From assembly GCA_900170005.1 (NCBI GenBank), contig LT827128.1, positions 1,116,001 through 1,180,000 on the forward strand: a DNA stretch of 64,000 bases, read 5' to 3'. The translations under genes and the position numbers were made by a program. The notes beneath the pieces are model-generated. The model worked only from the letters and a program-made list of their open reading frames with translations, was not told the DNA's origin and ran no database searches. Below are positions 39,214 to 48,019 of this stretch, piece by piece. The number at the start of each line of letters is the position of its first letter. The stretch's first letter is position 1. This DNA comes from Gordonibacter massiliensis (ex Traore et al. 2017). Lineage in GTDB: Bacteria; Actinomycetota; Coriobacteriia; Coriobacteriales; Eggerthellaceae.

Positions 39214-40143
39214 CTAGGCGAACGCGACCGCCAAGGCGGCCATGATCACCAGGTAGCGCAGCATGAAGCCGCCCACGAGCACGCCGGCTTCGCCCACGAG
39301 GGCAAGCGCCTTGCCCGAACCCGGAGCGACCGCCGCGGCACCGTCGGCGACTTCGGAAACGGCGGCCTTCGCGGCGCCGGGCTTCCCGCGCCGCGCCAGC
39401 TCCAGCGCGAACGGCAGCACCTGGCCCACGCACACGAACCCGAGCCAGAACGGCACGGCGTACGCACCGGAAAGCAGGTTCGCCACCGAAGCCGACGCCG
39501 CGGCCGCGGCCGAGCCCGACGTGCCGGCCGTCACGCCCAGCAGGGCCGCCACCAGCACGAGCTCCAGCACGGGCAGCACGAGGCCGGCCTTGGAAAGCGC
39601 CGGCAGCGCCTCGGCCTCGTCGGGCGCGACCAGGTGCGTGACGAACAGCACCGCGGCCATGCCGGTGGAGGCCGCCGACACCACGAACAGCACCGGCAGC
39701 AGGGCCATGTTCCACAACGGGAACGCCACCCCCGCATCTCCCAGCAGCACGCCGGTGTAGGCGGCCACGCACACGGCCAGCAGCGCGCCTGCGACGTCGA
39801 GCGCCTTCGGCGTCTTCTTCCGCACCAGCAGCAGCGCCAAGTCGACCACGCTCACCGCCAAGAACACGCTCAGGATGACGACGCCCCAAGCCATGACGGA
39901 GTTCAGGTTCGACACCAGCATGAAGAACCGCAGCGGGTTGTTGAACCCGGCCTTCGCGTCCACCACGAGCACGAGCGTGCCCACGGCCACGGCTACCGGC
40001 GCGATGACGAAGGCGATCTTCTTCATGCGCGGCGCCGGCTTCTTCGCCCAGTTCGAAAGCGCGCCCAGGACGAACGCCCCGGCCCCCAAACCGGCCAGGA
40101 ACAGATAGATTGCTATGAATGCGTCCCAAACCATCTCGATCAC
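39214..40143 (-). CDS. NrfD/PsrC-like membrane subunit
   Basis: A 309-aa integral membrane protein with eight or nine helices (from MVWDAFIAIYLFLAGLGAGAFVLG). This family is the quinol-reacting anchor of periplasmic molybdoenzymes such as polysulfide or tetrathionate reductase. Its start overlaps the ferredoxin gene by 4 nt. An Ala/Gly-rich cytoplasmic loop lies near residues 205-220. It should exchange electrons between menaquinol and the iron-sulfur subunit. Confidence 0.87.
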   Translation of the reverse strand: MIEMVWDAFIAIYLFLAGLGAGAFVLGALSNWAKKPAPRMKKIAFVIAPVAVAVGTLVLVVDAKAGFNNPLRFFMLVSNLNSVMAWGVVILSVFLAVSVVDLALLLVRKKTPKALDVAGALLAVCVAAYTGVLLGDAGVAFPLWNMALLPVLFVVSAASTGMAAVLFVTHLVAPDEAEALPALSKAGLVLPVLELVLVAALLGVTAGTSGSAAAAASASVANLLSGAYAVPFWLGFVCVGQVLPFALELARRGKPGAAKAAVSEVADGAAAVAPGSGKALALVGEAGVLVGGFMLRYLVIMAALAVAFA

Positions 40144-40763
40144 CCCTCGTACGGCCGCATGACGTTGCCGCCGCGATGGATGGCGGACGCAACCGGCATG
40201 GCTTCGGTTTCATTAAGGCCGATGTAGCGCAGCGCGGGATGCAGGCCCAGGTCCTCGTAGAGCACCTCGCCGCCCTTCGCCTCGGCCAGGCGCTTGGAGA
40301 TATCGCTCTCCGGGTCGTTCAAATCGCCGAACGTGCGGGCGTAGCCCACGCACGTGCTCACGCAGGCCGGCAGCAGCCCGACGCTCGTGCGGTGGTGGCA
40401 GAACGTGCATTTCTGCACCTCGCCGGACTCCAGCTGGTAGCGCACCTGGTACGGGCACGCCGCCATGCAGTACTTGCACCCGATGCACTTGTCCTGGTCG
40501 ATCTGCACCGTGCCGTCGTCGGCTCGATAGCTGGCGTTCGTGGGGCACACCTTCACGCAGGGGGCGTCCTCGCAGTGGTTGCACTGCTTGGGCACGTTCG
40601 CGCGCGCGATGCGCCCGTCCGGCCGCTCCACGTCGAAGCTCTCGATCCAGGTGTTGAACGCGCCCAGCGACACGTCGTTCTCGCGCTTGCAGGCCACGGT
40701 GCACGCGTTGCACCCGATGCACAGGGATAGGTCAATCAGCATGCCAAGCTTTTTCTCACTCAT
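40140..40763 (-). CDS. Four-cluster ferredoxin subunit (DmsB/PsrB-like)
   Basis: A 207-aa iron-sulfur protein with four Cys groups: CIGCNACTVAC, CNHCEDAPCVKVC, CIGCKYCMAAC and CTFCHHRTSVGLLPACVSTC. It has no signal peptide and should travel with the Tat-exported catalytic subunit. It links the NrfD-like anchor to the molybdenum subunit. It lies 13 bp after the catalytic gene and overlaps the NrfD gene. Confidence 0.93.
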   Translation of the reverse strand: MSEKKLGMLIDLSLCIGCNACTVACKRENDVSLGAFNTWIESFDVERPDGRIARANVPKQCNHCEDAPCVKVCPTNASYRADDGTVQIDQDKCIGCKYCMAACPYQVRYQLESGEVQKCTFCHHRTSVGLLPACVSTCVGYARTFGDLNDPESDISKRLAEAKGGEVLYEDLGLHPALRYIGLNETEAMPVASAIHRGGNVMRPYEG

Positions 40764-40776
40764 GATCGCACACCCC

Positions 40777-43700
40777 CTATGCCTTCTCGATTTTGAACAT
40801 GCCGCCGCAGCGTCCCGGGCTCGCCGCGTCGTTCTCGGCGATGATGCTGATGACGTCGTCGCCGGTCACGCCCGTGACGGTGGGGTCGAGCATCTGGTGG
40901 ATGCGCACGCCGGCCGCGACGGCCGGATCGCCCTTGGTCACCGCGCCGTCCACCTCGATGTCCTGGGCGCCGTAGTTCTGGTGCCCGTAGCCGAACGCGA
41001 GGGCGAACGCGCCCTTCGTCTGGCCGGCGCGCACCATGGCGATGCCCTCGCTCACGTCGCCGAGCGGCGTGGTGGCGCGAACCTTGTCGCCGTCCTTGAT
41101 GCCGAGGGCGGCCGCGTCCTCGCGGTTGAGCTCGATGTAGTTGTGGCTGCACAGATCCCGCATGACGGGGCTGTTCGACAGCATGGATATCGAGCGGAAG
41201 CGGGGCTTGTGCTCGGAGGCCCCGAACGGGTACTCCTCGCGCGAGAAATGGTCGGTCATGGGCGAGAGGTCGGTGAACGTCTCGGGGTTGTAGCCGAACA
41301 CGCCCGGCAGGCGCTTGCCCGAGTAGCAGTTCTTGTTCAGCGCGCGCTTCTCGCTGTAGTAGTACGTCTGGTTCTCCTTCTCGAAGCCGCGGCTGCGGCG
41401 CCCGTCGGCGTCGTGCACGTAGGACATGGGCCAGTAGCGCCCGCCGCGCGAGAGCACGTTGAGCACCTTGGGCCACTCCTCGGCGGTGACGGCCGCTTTG
41501 AAGCTTTCGGGCAGCTCGTCGAGGGCCTGGACGCGCATCTCCTCGTCGGAGATGTCGGCCACCGGCTCTTCGGCGTACGCGAGGTTCGCGACCGCCTTCA
41601 GGTAGAAGTCGCAGGCGTCGCGCAGGGGCCACGCCTTGCCGTCGGCGTCCTTGATGGCGTTCTCACCCCAACCGGGCAGCTCGCACGCCTGGGCCACGTC
41701 GGCCAGGAACGTCTCCCAGCTGGCATGGCGGCCGTCGTCGAGCAGCATGCTCTCCGGCTCCTTCACCTGCCAGCGCACGGTGGTGCCGTAGCCGGTGAAC
41801 GTGGTGCCCGTGGTGGGCAGGCCGAAGCTCTCGTAGGGAGTCACATCGGGCACGATGTAGTCGGCGTACTGGGCATGCTCGCCCACGAAGACGTCGCACA
41901 CGATGTGCAGCGGCAGCACCTCGGGATCGCACAGGCGCTCCACGACCTCGTCGCGCATGGCGCCCGGCGTGGCCTGCAGCGTGTTGCACATGAAGGAGGT
42001 GAGGATCTTCGCCTGGTAGGGATAGCGGTTCACGATGGAGAGCAGCGCCTGGCTGTCGGACGCCGCGCCGTTGCCGAACCAGGGCATGAGCGGCTTGGGA
42101 TCCTTCTCGCCCGCCGCCACGCGATTCTTGTACTCGTCGGTCTTCTCCCACGCCTTCACCGTGCGCGAAATGTAGGTGGCGTTCTTGGTGGAGACGTCGG
42201 GCTTGCCGGCGATGGTGCCCAGCTTGTAGCGCGCGCCGTTGCCCGCCGTGGTGGGAGCCGGGCTGTTGGGGGCGTTGCCGCCGATCATCTGGTTCGCGCC
42301 GATGATGGCGTGCAGCACCGCCGCGCCCATGACCGTGTCGATGCCGTTGACCGAAGCGGCCGAGCCGCCCTTGTGGCAGATGCCCGCGCGCGTGCCGTGG
42401 GAGGTGTACTCCTTGGCTATGCGCTCCAAATCCTCCACGGACACGCCGGTGATCTCGGAGTACTCCTCCATGGTGTACTCGTTGACCGAGTCCTTGAGCA
42501 GCGAGAAGCCGGTGCGCACCTTCACGCCGTTCACTTCGCCCTCGAACTCGAGCGCGCCCTTGCCGCACGCGGAGTGCACGGCGGGCTGGCCCGTGGCGGC
42601 GTCGATGACGACGAACTGGTCGAGCGCCTTGCCGTCCTTGTCCTTCTCCTCGGGCGCGTCGATGCCGGCGTCGGCAGCGCGCATGAGCTTGAGGTGGTTG
42701 GGATGGCCCTCGTCGACGATGACGAGGTACGTGGCGTTCGTGTAGGCGCCGTAGCCGCCTGCGACGGCCGCCTTCTGCGTGGTGAACGAGAGGGCGTCGG
42801 CGTCGTAGGTCTTGTCCGCGATGATCTTCTGCACGAGGGCCGCGCAGAAGGCCGCGTTCGTGGCCGGCTTGATGGGTATCCAGTTGATGCCCGGGATGGT
42901 GGGCGTGACCGAGCCGTTGGCCAGCGTGCAGTCGATGACGTCGATCTTCAGCTTGCCGGCGGCCAGGTTCGCGAGCGTGCGCTTGCCGGAGCTTTGGAAG
43001 TTGATCATGCTGCCGCCGGGGAAGGCGCCCAGCCAGATTGCGTATTCGGCCTCTTCGGGTTCAGGTGTGAGGCCGTTATCACCTTTTGATGCCAGCGAAC
43101 TCGCTGAGTTGGCGACCGCTCAACTGCTGGCGTGCCCGTAGGCGTTGATCGTGCCGAACGTCGAGGCGAAGCGGCTCGAGAAGTTGCCGCGGCCGTCGGA
43201 ACGGCTTCCCAGCATGATCAGCTGGTTGGACACGGGGCCGAGGCTCGGCTCTTCGGGGTTCATGGGCGTTTCGGTGTCGTGCAGCGCCTTGAAGCCCATG
43301 ATGTCGCGGTCCTCTCCGATGTCGGCGAACAGCTTGCCGCCCTCGGTGACCTCTTTGATAAGCTGGTCCCAGCCGATGGCCTTCCACTTGCCCTCGCCGC
43401 GCTTGCCGGCGCGCTTGAGGGGCGCGGTGATGCGGTCGGGCTGGGTGTAGCCGTCGAGCGTGCCGTTGCCGCGCCCGCACACCGTGCCGCGCAGCAGGTT
43501 GCCTTTGCCGTTGGCGTAGCTGAGCGACTGGTAGGCCTCCGTGAGCGGCGCCTCGAAATCGAGGAACGGGTACGCGTCGGCCGGGTTGTAGGGGTTGCCC
43601 CCCACGCCCAGCACGCTGCCCGTTTCCCGGTCGAGCTTCACGCGGTTTCCGCACGAGCAGTAGCAGCCCACGCAGCCGGAATAGCGCACGACCACGTCCT

Positions 43701-43896
43701 CGTTGACGGCCACCTCCCCCGTCTTGGGGTCGACGCTCGCCTCGACGGGCTTGCCCTTGGCGGGCGCCGGGAACGCGGACTCCGCAGCCACGGCGGCCGT
43801 GGGCTGGGTCCCGAGGGTCGCTCCCGCAACCGTCAAGGCGCCGAGCGCCCCCATCGCCTCGACGAACGTTCGCCGGTCGATGTTTTTCGATCCCAT
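40777..43896 (-). CDS. Molybdopterin oxidoreductase with probable selenocysteine ligand
   Basis: A periplasm-side catalytic subunit of the DMSO-reductase superfamily, 1039 codons including one in-frame TGA at 43120-43122 (codon 259). The ATG at 43896 follows AAGGAGGAGG. The N-terminus has a Tat signal (RRTFVEAMG), then the [4Fe-4S] pattern CVGCYCSC with a later Cys in GTVCGRGNG. Before the TGA stands FGTINAYGHASS, which matches the PsrA/PhsA-type run FGSPNTFSHAST-Cys; the TGA is exactly the Mo-ligand position. The frame then continues intact for 780 codons (EEAEYAIWLGAFPGGSMINF, C-terminal MopB domain). Read as selenocysteine; a nonsense mutation is the alternative. Substrate unknown; tetrathionate, polysulfide or an organic oxide are possible. 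Confidence 0.82.
43093..43106 (-). promoter_or_regulatory. bSECIS-like apical hairpin after the in-frame TGA
   Basis: Minus-strand CAGCG-AGUU-CGCUG is a 5-bp stem with a 4-nt loop. The loop starts 18 nt after the UGA and has G in its second position. Published bacterial SECIS models require an upper stem of at least about 4 bp, a loop with G in its first two positions, and 16-37 nt from UGA to loop. A lower GCC/GGC pairing is possible. Confidence 0.6.
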
Positions 43897-43979
43897 ACTC
43901 TCCTCCTCCTTCGTTGTAGCGATCGAACACAACGGTTGGTAAGTCTAGGCGGGAGGAAGCGCCGCTTCATCACCTGAAC

Positions 43980-44030
43980 GAGGCGTTTTGCCCCGGTAAC
44001 CTCGTCTAAACGCCTCACCTGATCCAGGTG
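43980..44030. promoter_or_regulatory. Operator-like dyads in the divergent molybdoenzyme/LuxR region
   Basis: GAGGCGTTT (43980-43988) and AAACGCCTC (44008-44016) form an inverted repeat. They are followed directly by the palindrome CACCTG-ATC-CAGGTG (44016-44030), and CACCTGA also stands at 43971. These lie between the molybdoenzyme start and the LuxR gene, a natural target for that regulator. Confidence 0.55.
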
Positions 44031-44113
44031 AAGTTTTCGTTTTCCCCGTTCAAGTACGAGTTGAGCGAAAAGAGCCCGCTTTCAGGGCGTGGCGGGGCGC
44101 ACCGGCCATGCTC

Positions 44114-44119
44114 TATAAT
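44114..44119 (+). promoter_or_regulatory. -10 box of the LuxR-type regulator gene
   Basis: A perfect TATAAT 24 nt before the ATG at 44143. No good -35 is visible at 17 nt, consistent with activator dependence. Confidence 0.5.
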
Positions 44120-44142
44120 CGACAGCGGGGGTGGAAAGTAAC

Positions 44143-45648
44143 ATGAAGGAATACTACCGGCGGAACCTGCCGCTGTACCGTCACGAGACCATCGGGTTTG
44201 CGCTCTTTTTGGCGTGGGTGTTCTGCACGCTGTTCGGGTGCGGCCTGGCCACGCACGACACGGCCATCGACGGCACGTTCACCACGTACAACCTGGAGCG
44301 CATCTGGATGGTGAGCGGCCTGTTCGAGGGGCTGGGAGGCGCGGCCGGGCTTATCGCCTCGCGCTTCGTGCGCGATCCCGACCGCCTGGTGCGCCGGCGC
44401 GCCTTCGGGGCGGCGGCGCTCGCCTGCGCCGTCTTGGGCAACGTGCTCACCTGGTTCGCGTGGACCGACCGCTTCGGCGCGGCCTGGGCGTTCCACGTGC
44501 CGGGCGGCGCGCTCACGGGCATCGCCGTGGCGCTGTTCGCCATGCTGTGGAGCGACCGTCTGGGATCCTACGACGAAGCGCACGTGGAGTTCGCCATACC
44601 CTTGTCGTTTACGGTGTCCTTCGTGCTGTACTCCGTGCTGCTGTTCACGAAGCGCGGGTCCATCCCGTTCCTCGCGCTGCTGCTGGCCATGATCGCCCTC
44701 TCGTTCTGGCTCGCCTGCCGCCGCCCGCCCGAGGCGCGCCCATGCGGATCCGAGGCGCGCGCGACGCTGCCGCCCCATCGCGGAATGCTCTCGTTCTGCC
44801 TGCTCGTGTGCTTGTCGTGGGTGCAGGTGGCGTTCTTCCGCGTCGTGTCCACGCCGGCCATCATGGGAGACCGCGTCACCCACTTCCTCATACCCTTCTC
44901 CTGCGCCTGCGCGCTCTCCATCGTCATGCTCGTGCTATGCCTGCGCATGTCGCGCTACCTGAACCTGTCGCTGGCCTACCGCTGGAGCCTACCGCTGTTC
45001 ATGCTGAGCTACGTGCCCATCCTGGTGGACTACGGCAACCCCATGCTGCGCCTGGCGGCGTATTCCATCAACTTCCTGGGCATGTTCGGCGTGCAGTTCG
45101 GCTGCTGGCTGGGAGCCTGCAAGTACCTGAGGCGCTCGGGCAGCGGGGCGCTCGCAGTGTTCGGCACCTACGCGCTCGGCGAAGGGATCGGCATTTTCGT
45201 CGGCTGCCTGGTGGGGCTGTTCGCCATGGAGTCGCTGGAGACGAAGGGGCTCGTAGTGCTGTCGGCCGTCATCATGACGATCGTGCTGTTCACCATCATG
45301 GTTACGGGCTTCAACCCCAATTGGGTGCTCAACCGCACCCGCGAGCGCGGGGATGCGGACGATGCGGGAACGGTCGCCGGCGACGGGACGCCCGACCTGA
45401 CCGCGCTGTTCGAACAGGAGGCGTGCGCGCTGCAGGCCGCCTACGACCTGACGAACCGCGAGACGGACGTGGCCGCGCTGCTCTTGGCCGGCCGCAGCCG
45501 TCCCTACATCCGCGACGAGCTCACCGTTTCCATCAACACCGTGAGCTCGCACGTGCGCAGCATCTTCTCGAAATGCGGGGTGCATTCCCAGCAAGAGCTC
45601 ATCGACCTCGCGCGCAAGGGTTCGGGAGAAACGGACGGTAAAGCGTAG
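44143..45648 (+). CDS. Membrane-bound LuxR-type regulator, divergent from the molybdoenzyme
   Basis: A 501-aa protein with about twelve hydrophobic helices (residues about 15-400), then a linker and a LuxR helix-turn-helix (LTNRETDVAALLLAGRSRPY, VSINTVSSHVRSIFSKCGVHS) at residues about 430-490. This fusion of a permease-like sensor with a DNA-binding domain is common in Eggerthella-type genomes. It probably senses a substrate in or at the membrane and controls the divergent molybdoenzyme operon. GGAAAG precedes the ATG at 44143; a GTG four codons earlier is less likely. Confidence 0.88.
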   Translation: MKEYYRRNLPLYRHETIGFALFLAWVFCTLFGCGLATHDTAIDGTFTTYNLERIWMVSGLFEGLGGAAGLIASRFVRDPDRLVRRRAFGAAALACAVLGNVLTWFAWTDRFGAAWAFHVPGGALTGIAVALFAMLWSDRLGSYDEAHVEFAIPLSFTVSFVLYSVLLFTKRGSIPFLALLLAMIALSFWLACRRPPEARPCGSEARATLPPHRGMLSFCLLVCLSWVQVAFFRVVSTPAIMGDRVTHFLIPFSCACALSIVMLVLCLRMSRYLNLSLAYRWSLPLFMLSYVPILVDYGNPMLRLAAYSINFLGMFGVQFGCWLGACKYLRRSGSGALAVFGTYALGEGIGIFVGCLVGLFAMESLETKGLVVLSAVIMTIVLFTIMVTGFNPNWVLNRTRERGDADDAGTVAGDGTPDLTALFEQEACALQAAYDLTNRETDVAALLLAGRSRPYIRDELTVSINTVSSHVRSIFSKCGVHSQQELIDLARKGSGETDGKA

Positions 45649-45718
45649 CGCGGCCCCGGACGAACGTCGAGCGCTCCGCTCCGGCGAAGGCGGGTCGGAG
45701 CGCGCTCGCCGCATCTTT

Positions 45719-45735
45719 GTTGCACTTTTGTTGTC
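45719..45735 (+). promoter_or_regulatory. Shared 17-nt promoter motif, copy 1
   Basis: GTTGCACTTTTGTTGTC lies about 105 nt before the surface-protein gene. It is identical to 50186-50202, which precedes the small membrane-protein gene. Both are followed by CCCCTT and, about 20 nt after TTGCAC, by a TACCAT or TATGGT hexamer. A binding site or -35 region for the adjacent response regulator is inferred. Confidence 0.6.
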
Positions 45736-45839
45736 ACCCCTTCCTTACCATGGTGCCCAGGTATCACACGGCTGAAGCGCGAAGCGCCGAGGAGCCGGTC
45801 ACGGGCTTCGGGCGCTTTCGAGGAATGGGGAGGTACACG

Positions 45840-47753
45840 ATGGGATCAGCGAGGAAAATCGGGTCGTTCGCCTGCGCGGGACTGCTGGCGTTCTCGCTCG
45901 GCGTCCCGTACGCCTGGGGTGAGCCGGCGGAACCGGCCGAGCCGGACAGCGGGCAGCCGAAGGTCGCGCAAGAGGAGTCGGACGGCGGCGCGCTGGGCGC
46001 CAACCAGGCCGAAGGGACAAACGGCGCTTTGGGCGAAAACGGATCCGCCGTCGAAACGGCGCCGACCACCCTGTCGAACGACGTTCTGTCCGAAGGTACG
46101 AACGGCGATTCGAACGGGATCGAGCCCGCTGACAACGAGGCGTTCGATCCGTCGCAGATTCCGGCGGCAACCGAAGGCGACTCCCGTGGCGTGTGGGTTC
46201 ACGTGGCCCAAGACCCGAACGACACCAGCGCCGTGATCGTTTCGGCCATGCTTTCGGATTCAGCCCCCAGCGACTGGACCGGAGCTGTCGCCGTCGACAA
46301 GGAAAAAGGCTTGGCGAACGCGGATTCCTCCGTCGCCTTGGGCCGCGATCTTCACCTCGTGATCGATGCGGTGCCATCGAAGGCCAGCGAGCCGGACGGC
46401 GAGTCGGTGTCGCATGCCGTCGAGCTCTACTTCGGCAACCTCAACCTGTCGGGCAGCACGATGTCGCTCGCGTTCAATGCGACCCTCCCGGCAGGCGAGG
46501 ATCCGAGTCTCTCGTTCAACGCCGCGGACGGCGGAACCCTGCAGGTCGGCCGCCTCGACGGGTTCGGCGATGCCGGCGTCATGGTCGGCTGCCCGCTCGT
46601 GCTGGGCTCTGCAGCCGACAATGCGGCAAGCGAGGTCGGCCAGCTCATCGTCATGGACCTCGCCGGCATGGGCGACGCGATGAAGGACCTGATCGGCGAT
46701 ATGGGCGGCTCCGGCGAGAGCGGCGGTTTGGGTGATTTGGGAGACCTCGGCGGCTTGGGCGGCCTCGGCGGCGGAGACGGTTCGGGAGGCCTTGGCGGCC
46801 TCGGCGATCTGGGCGGCATGTTCCTCGGCTTCTCCGGCTCGCTCACCAACAACGGGGCCCTGCGCGTCGGGTCGGCCATATTCCTCGGCTCGCCGCTGGT
46901 CAACAACGGCTCCATCGTTGTGAGCGGCGCCTGCCAGGCCATGATGGGCGGCAACGTGGAGAACAGCCGGAACGCCCACTTCGTGTGCGAGGAGGGCTCG
47001 CAGTTCCAAGCGCAGCTCGCCAAGATAAGCAACAACGGAACCATGCGTTTCTCCGGCAGCGTGGCGCAGCTCATGTACGCGCCGGTCGTCAACAACGGCG
47101 AGCTGCGGTTCGCCGCGCAGATGCAGTCGTTCGGCAGCGTTTCCTCGGGCGACATGTCCAACATGCCGGCAGGGTTCATGACGAGCATCCAGAACAACGG
47201 CATCATGACCGTGTCGGGCAAGACCCGTTTCATGAAGGACGCCCCTGTGACGAACGCCTCCGGCGCGGACCTCACGCTCGAGGGAGCGCCTCTGGACGTG
47301 TACTCGTACCGGTTCGATAACGCCGGCACGCTGCGCAATGCAGGCGAGCTGAACCTGTACGGGCCGCTTGTCAACGCGGGGTCGTTCGACAACGCGGGGC
47401 TCATAACCCTCAAGCAGAACTTCAACGACGAGACCGGCGCGCTCGACTCGGTCGGCTCCATCGTCGATGAAGGCGGCACGTACGGCAACGGCGAAGGCAA
47501 GGGCCGCGTGGTGAGCGAGGTGCCGGTGGGAGACGCCGAGCGCGCCATCCTCGAGCGCCTGGGCGCGTTGACCGTGCCCGCTGCCGAGCCTGCCACCGAC
47601 ACCGCCGCCGATACGAAGAAGCTGGCTTCCACCGGCGACGGCGCGACCCCCTTCGTTGCGGGCGCATCCGCCGTCGCGGCCCTCGCCTGCGGCGCAGCGG
47701 CCTGCCTGCTCTCGAAGAGGCGTTCGGACGCCATGCCGGGCGCGCGCCGCTAA
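45840..47753 (+). CDS. Sortase-type surface protein
   Basis: A 637-aa secreted protein. It has an N-terminal signal peptide (MGSARKIGSFACAGLLAFSLGVPYAWGE), an acidic Ser/Asn/Gly-rich stretch, a Gly-Leu-Asp repeat patch (GGLGDLGDLGGLGGLGGGDG, near residue 300) and a region of short strands with NNG turns (VNNGSIVVSG, SNNGTMRFSG, VNNGELRFA, QNNGIMTVSG) suggestive of a beta-solenoid. The C-terminus has LASTGD, a hydrophobic helix and KRR, a sorting signal of LPxTG type with a variant first half. GGGGAGG precedes the ATG. Confidence 0.85.
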   Translation: MGSARKIGSFACAGLLAFSLGVPYAWGEPAEPAEPDSGQPKVAQEESDGGALGANQAEGTNGALGENGSAVETAPTTLSNDVLSEGTNGDSNGIEPADNEAFDPSQIPAATEGDSRGVWVHVAQDPNDTSAVIVSAMLSDSAPSDWTGAVAVDKEKGLANADSSVALGRDLHLVIDAVPSKASEPDGESVSHAVELYFGNLNLSGSTMSLAFNATLPAGEDPSLSFNAADGGTLQVGRLDGFGDAGVMVGCPLVLGSAADNAASEVGQLIVMDLAGMGDAMKDLIGDMGGSGESGGLGDLGDLGGLGGLGGGDGSGGLGGLGDLGGMFLGFSGSLTNNGALRVGSAIFLGSPLVNNGSIVVSGACQAMMGGNVENSRNAHFVCEEGSQFQAQLAKISNNGTMRFSGSVAQLMYAPVVNNGELRFAAQMQSFGSVSSGDMSNMPAGFMTSIQNNGIMTVSGKTRFMKDAPVTNASGADLTLEGAPLDVYSYRFDNAGTLRNAGELNLYGPLVNAGSFDNAGLITLKQNFNDETGALDSVGSIVDEGGTYGNGEGKGRVVSEVPVGDAERAILERLGALTVPAAEPATDTAADTKKLASTGDGATPFVAGASAVAALACGAAACLLSKRRSDAMPGARR

Positions 47754-47774
47754 GCGACATCGCTTGAGACCTTT

Positions 47775-47808
47775 CGACGGGGCGGCTGCAAACGCGGCCG
47801 CCCCGTCG
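47775..47808 (+). terminator. Terminator hairpin of the surface-protein gene
   Basis: CGACGGGGCGGC (47775-47786) pairs perfectly with GCCGCCCCGTCG (47797-47808), 22 nt after the stop. No T-run. Confidence 0.7.
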
Positions 47809-48019
47809 CCGTTGCGGCGCCTCCGCGCTGCTACAATGATCACCGTTCGAGGCACCCGCTTTACGCGCAACGCCTTGCCGTCGCAAGGTCGCCCCAAGCG
47901 AACGGGACGGAGCGCTAGGGCCCGCGACCAGCCCCATGAGAAGGGGCCCTCGACTCCGCAGCGCGTTCATTTGAAACGGCGAGCGCGCTGCGCCTCACGA
48001 CGCCGGCAAAGGAGGAGTG

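Noticed and set aside
43009-43122. Frameshift or two separate genes in the first molybdoenzyme
   Set aside because: The frame is identical on both sides of the single TGA, and the 37 codons between TGA and the next ATG translate into a plausible continuation (EEAEYAIWLGAFPGGS). A frameshift is therefore excluded; only Sec or a nonsense change remain.
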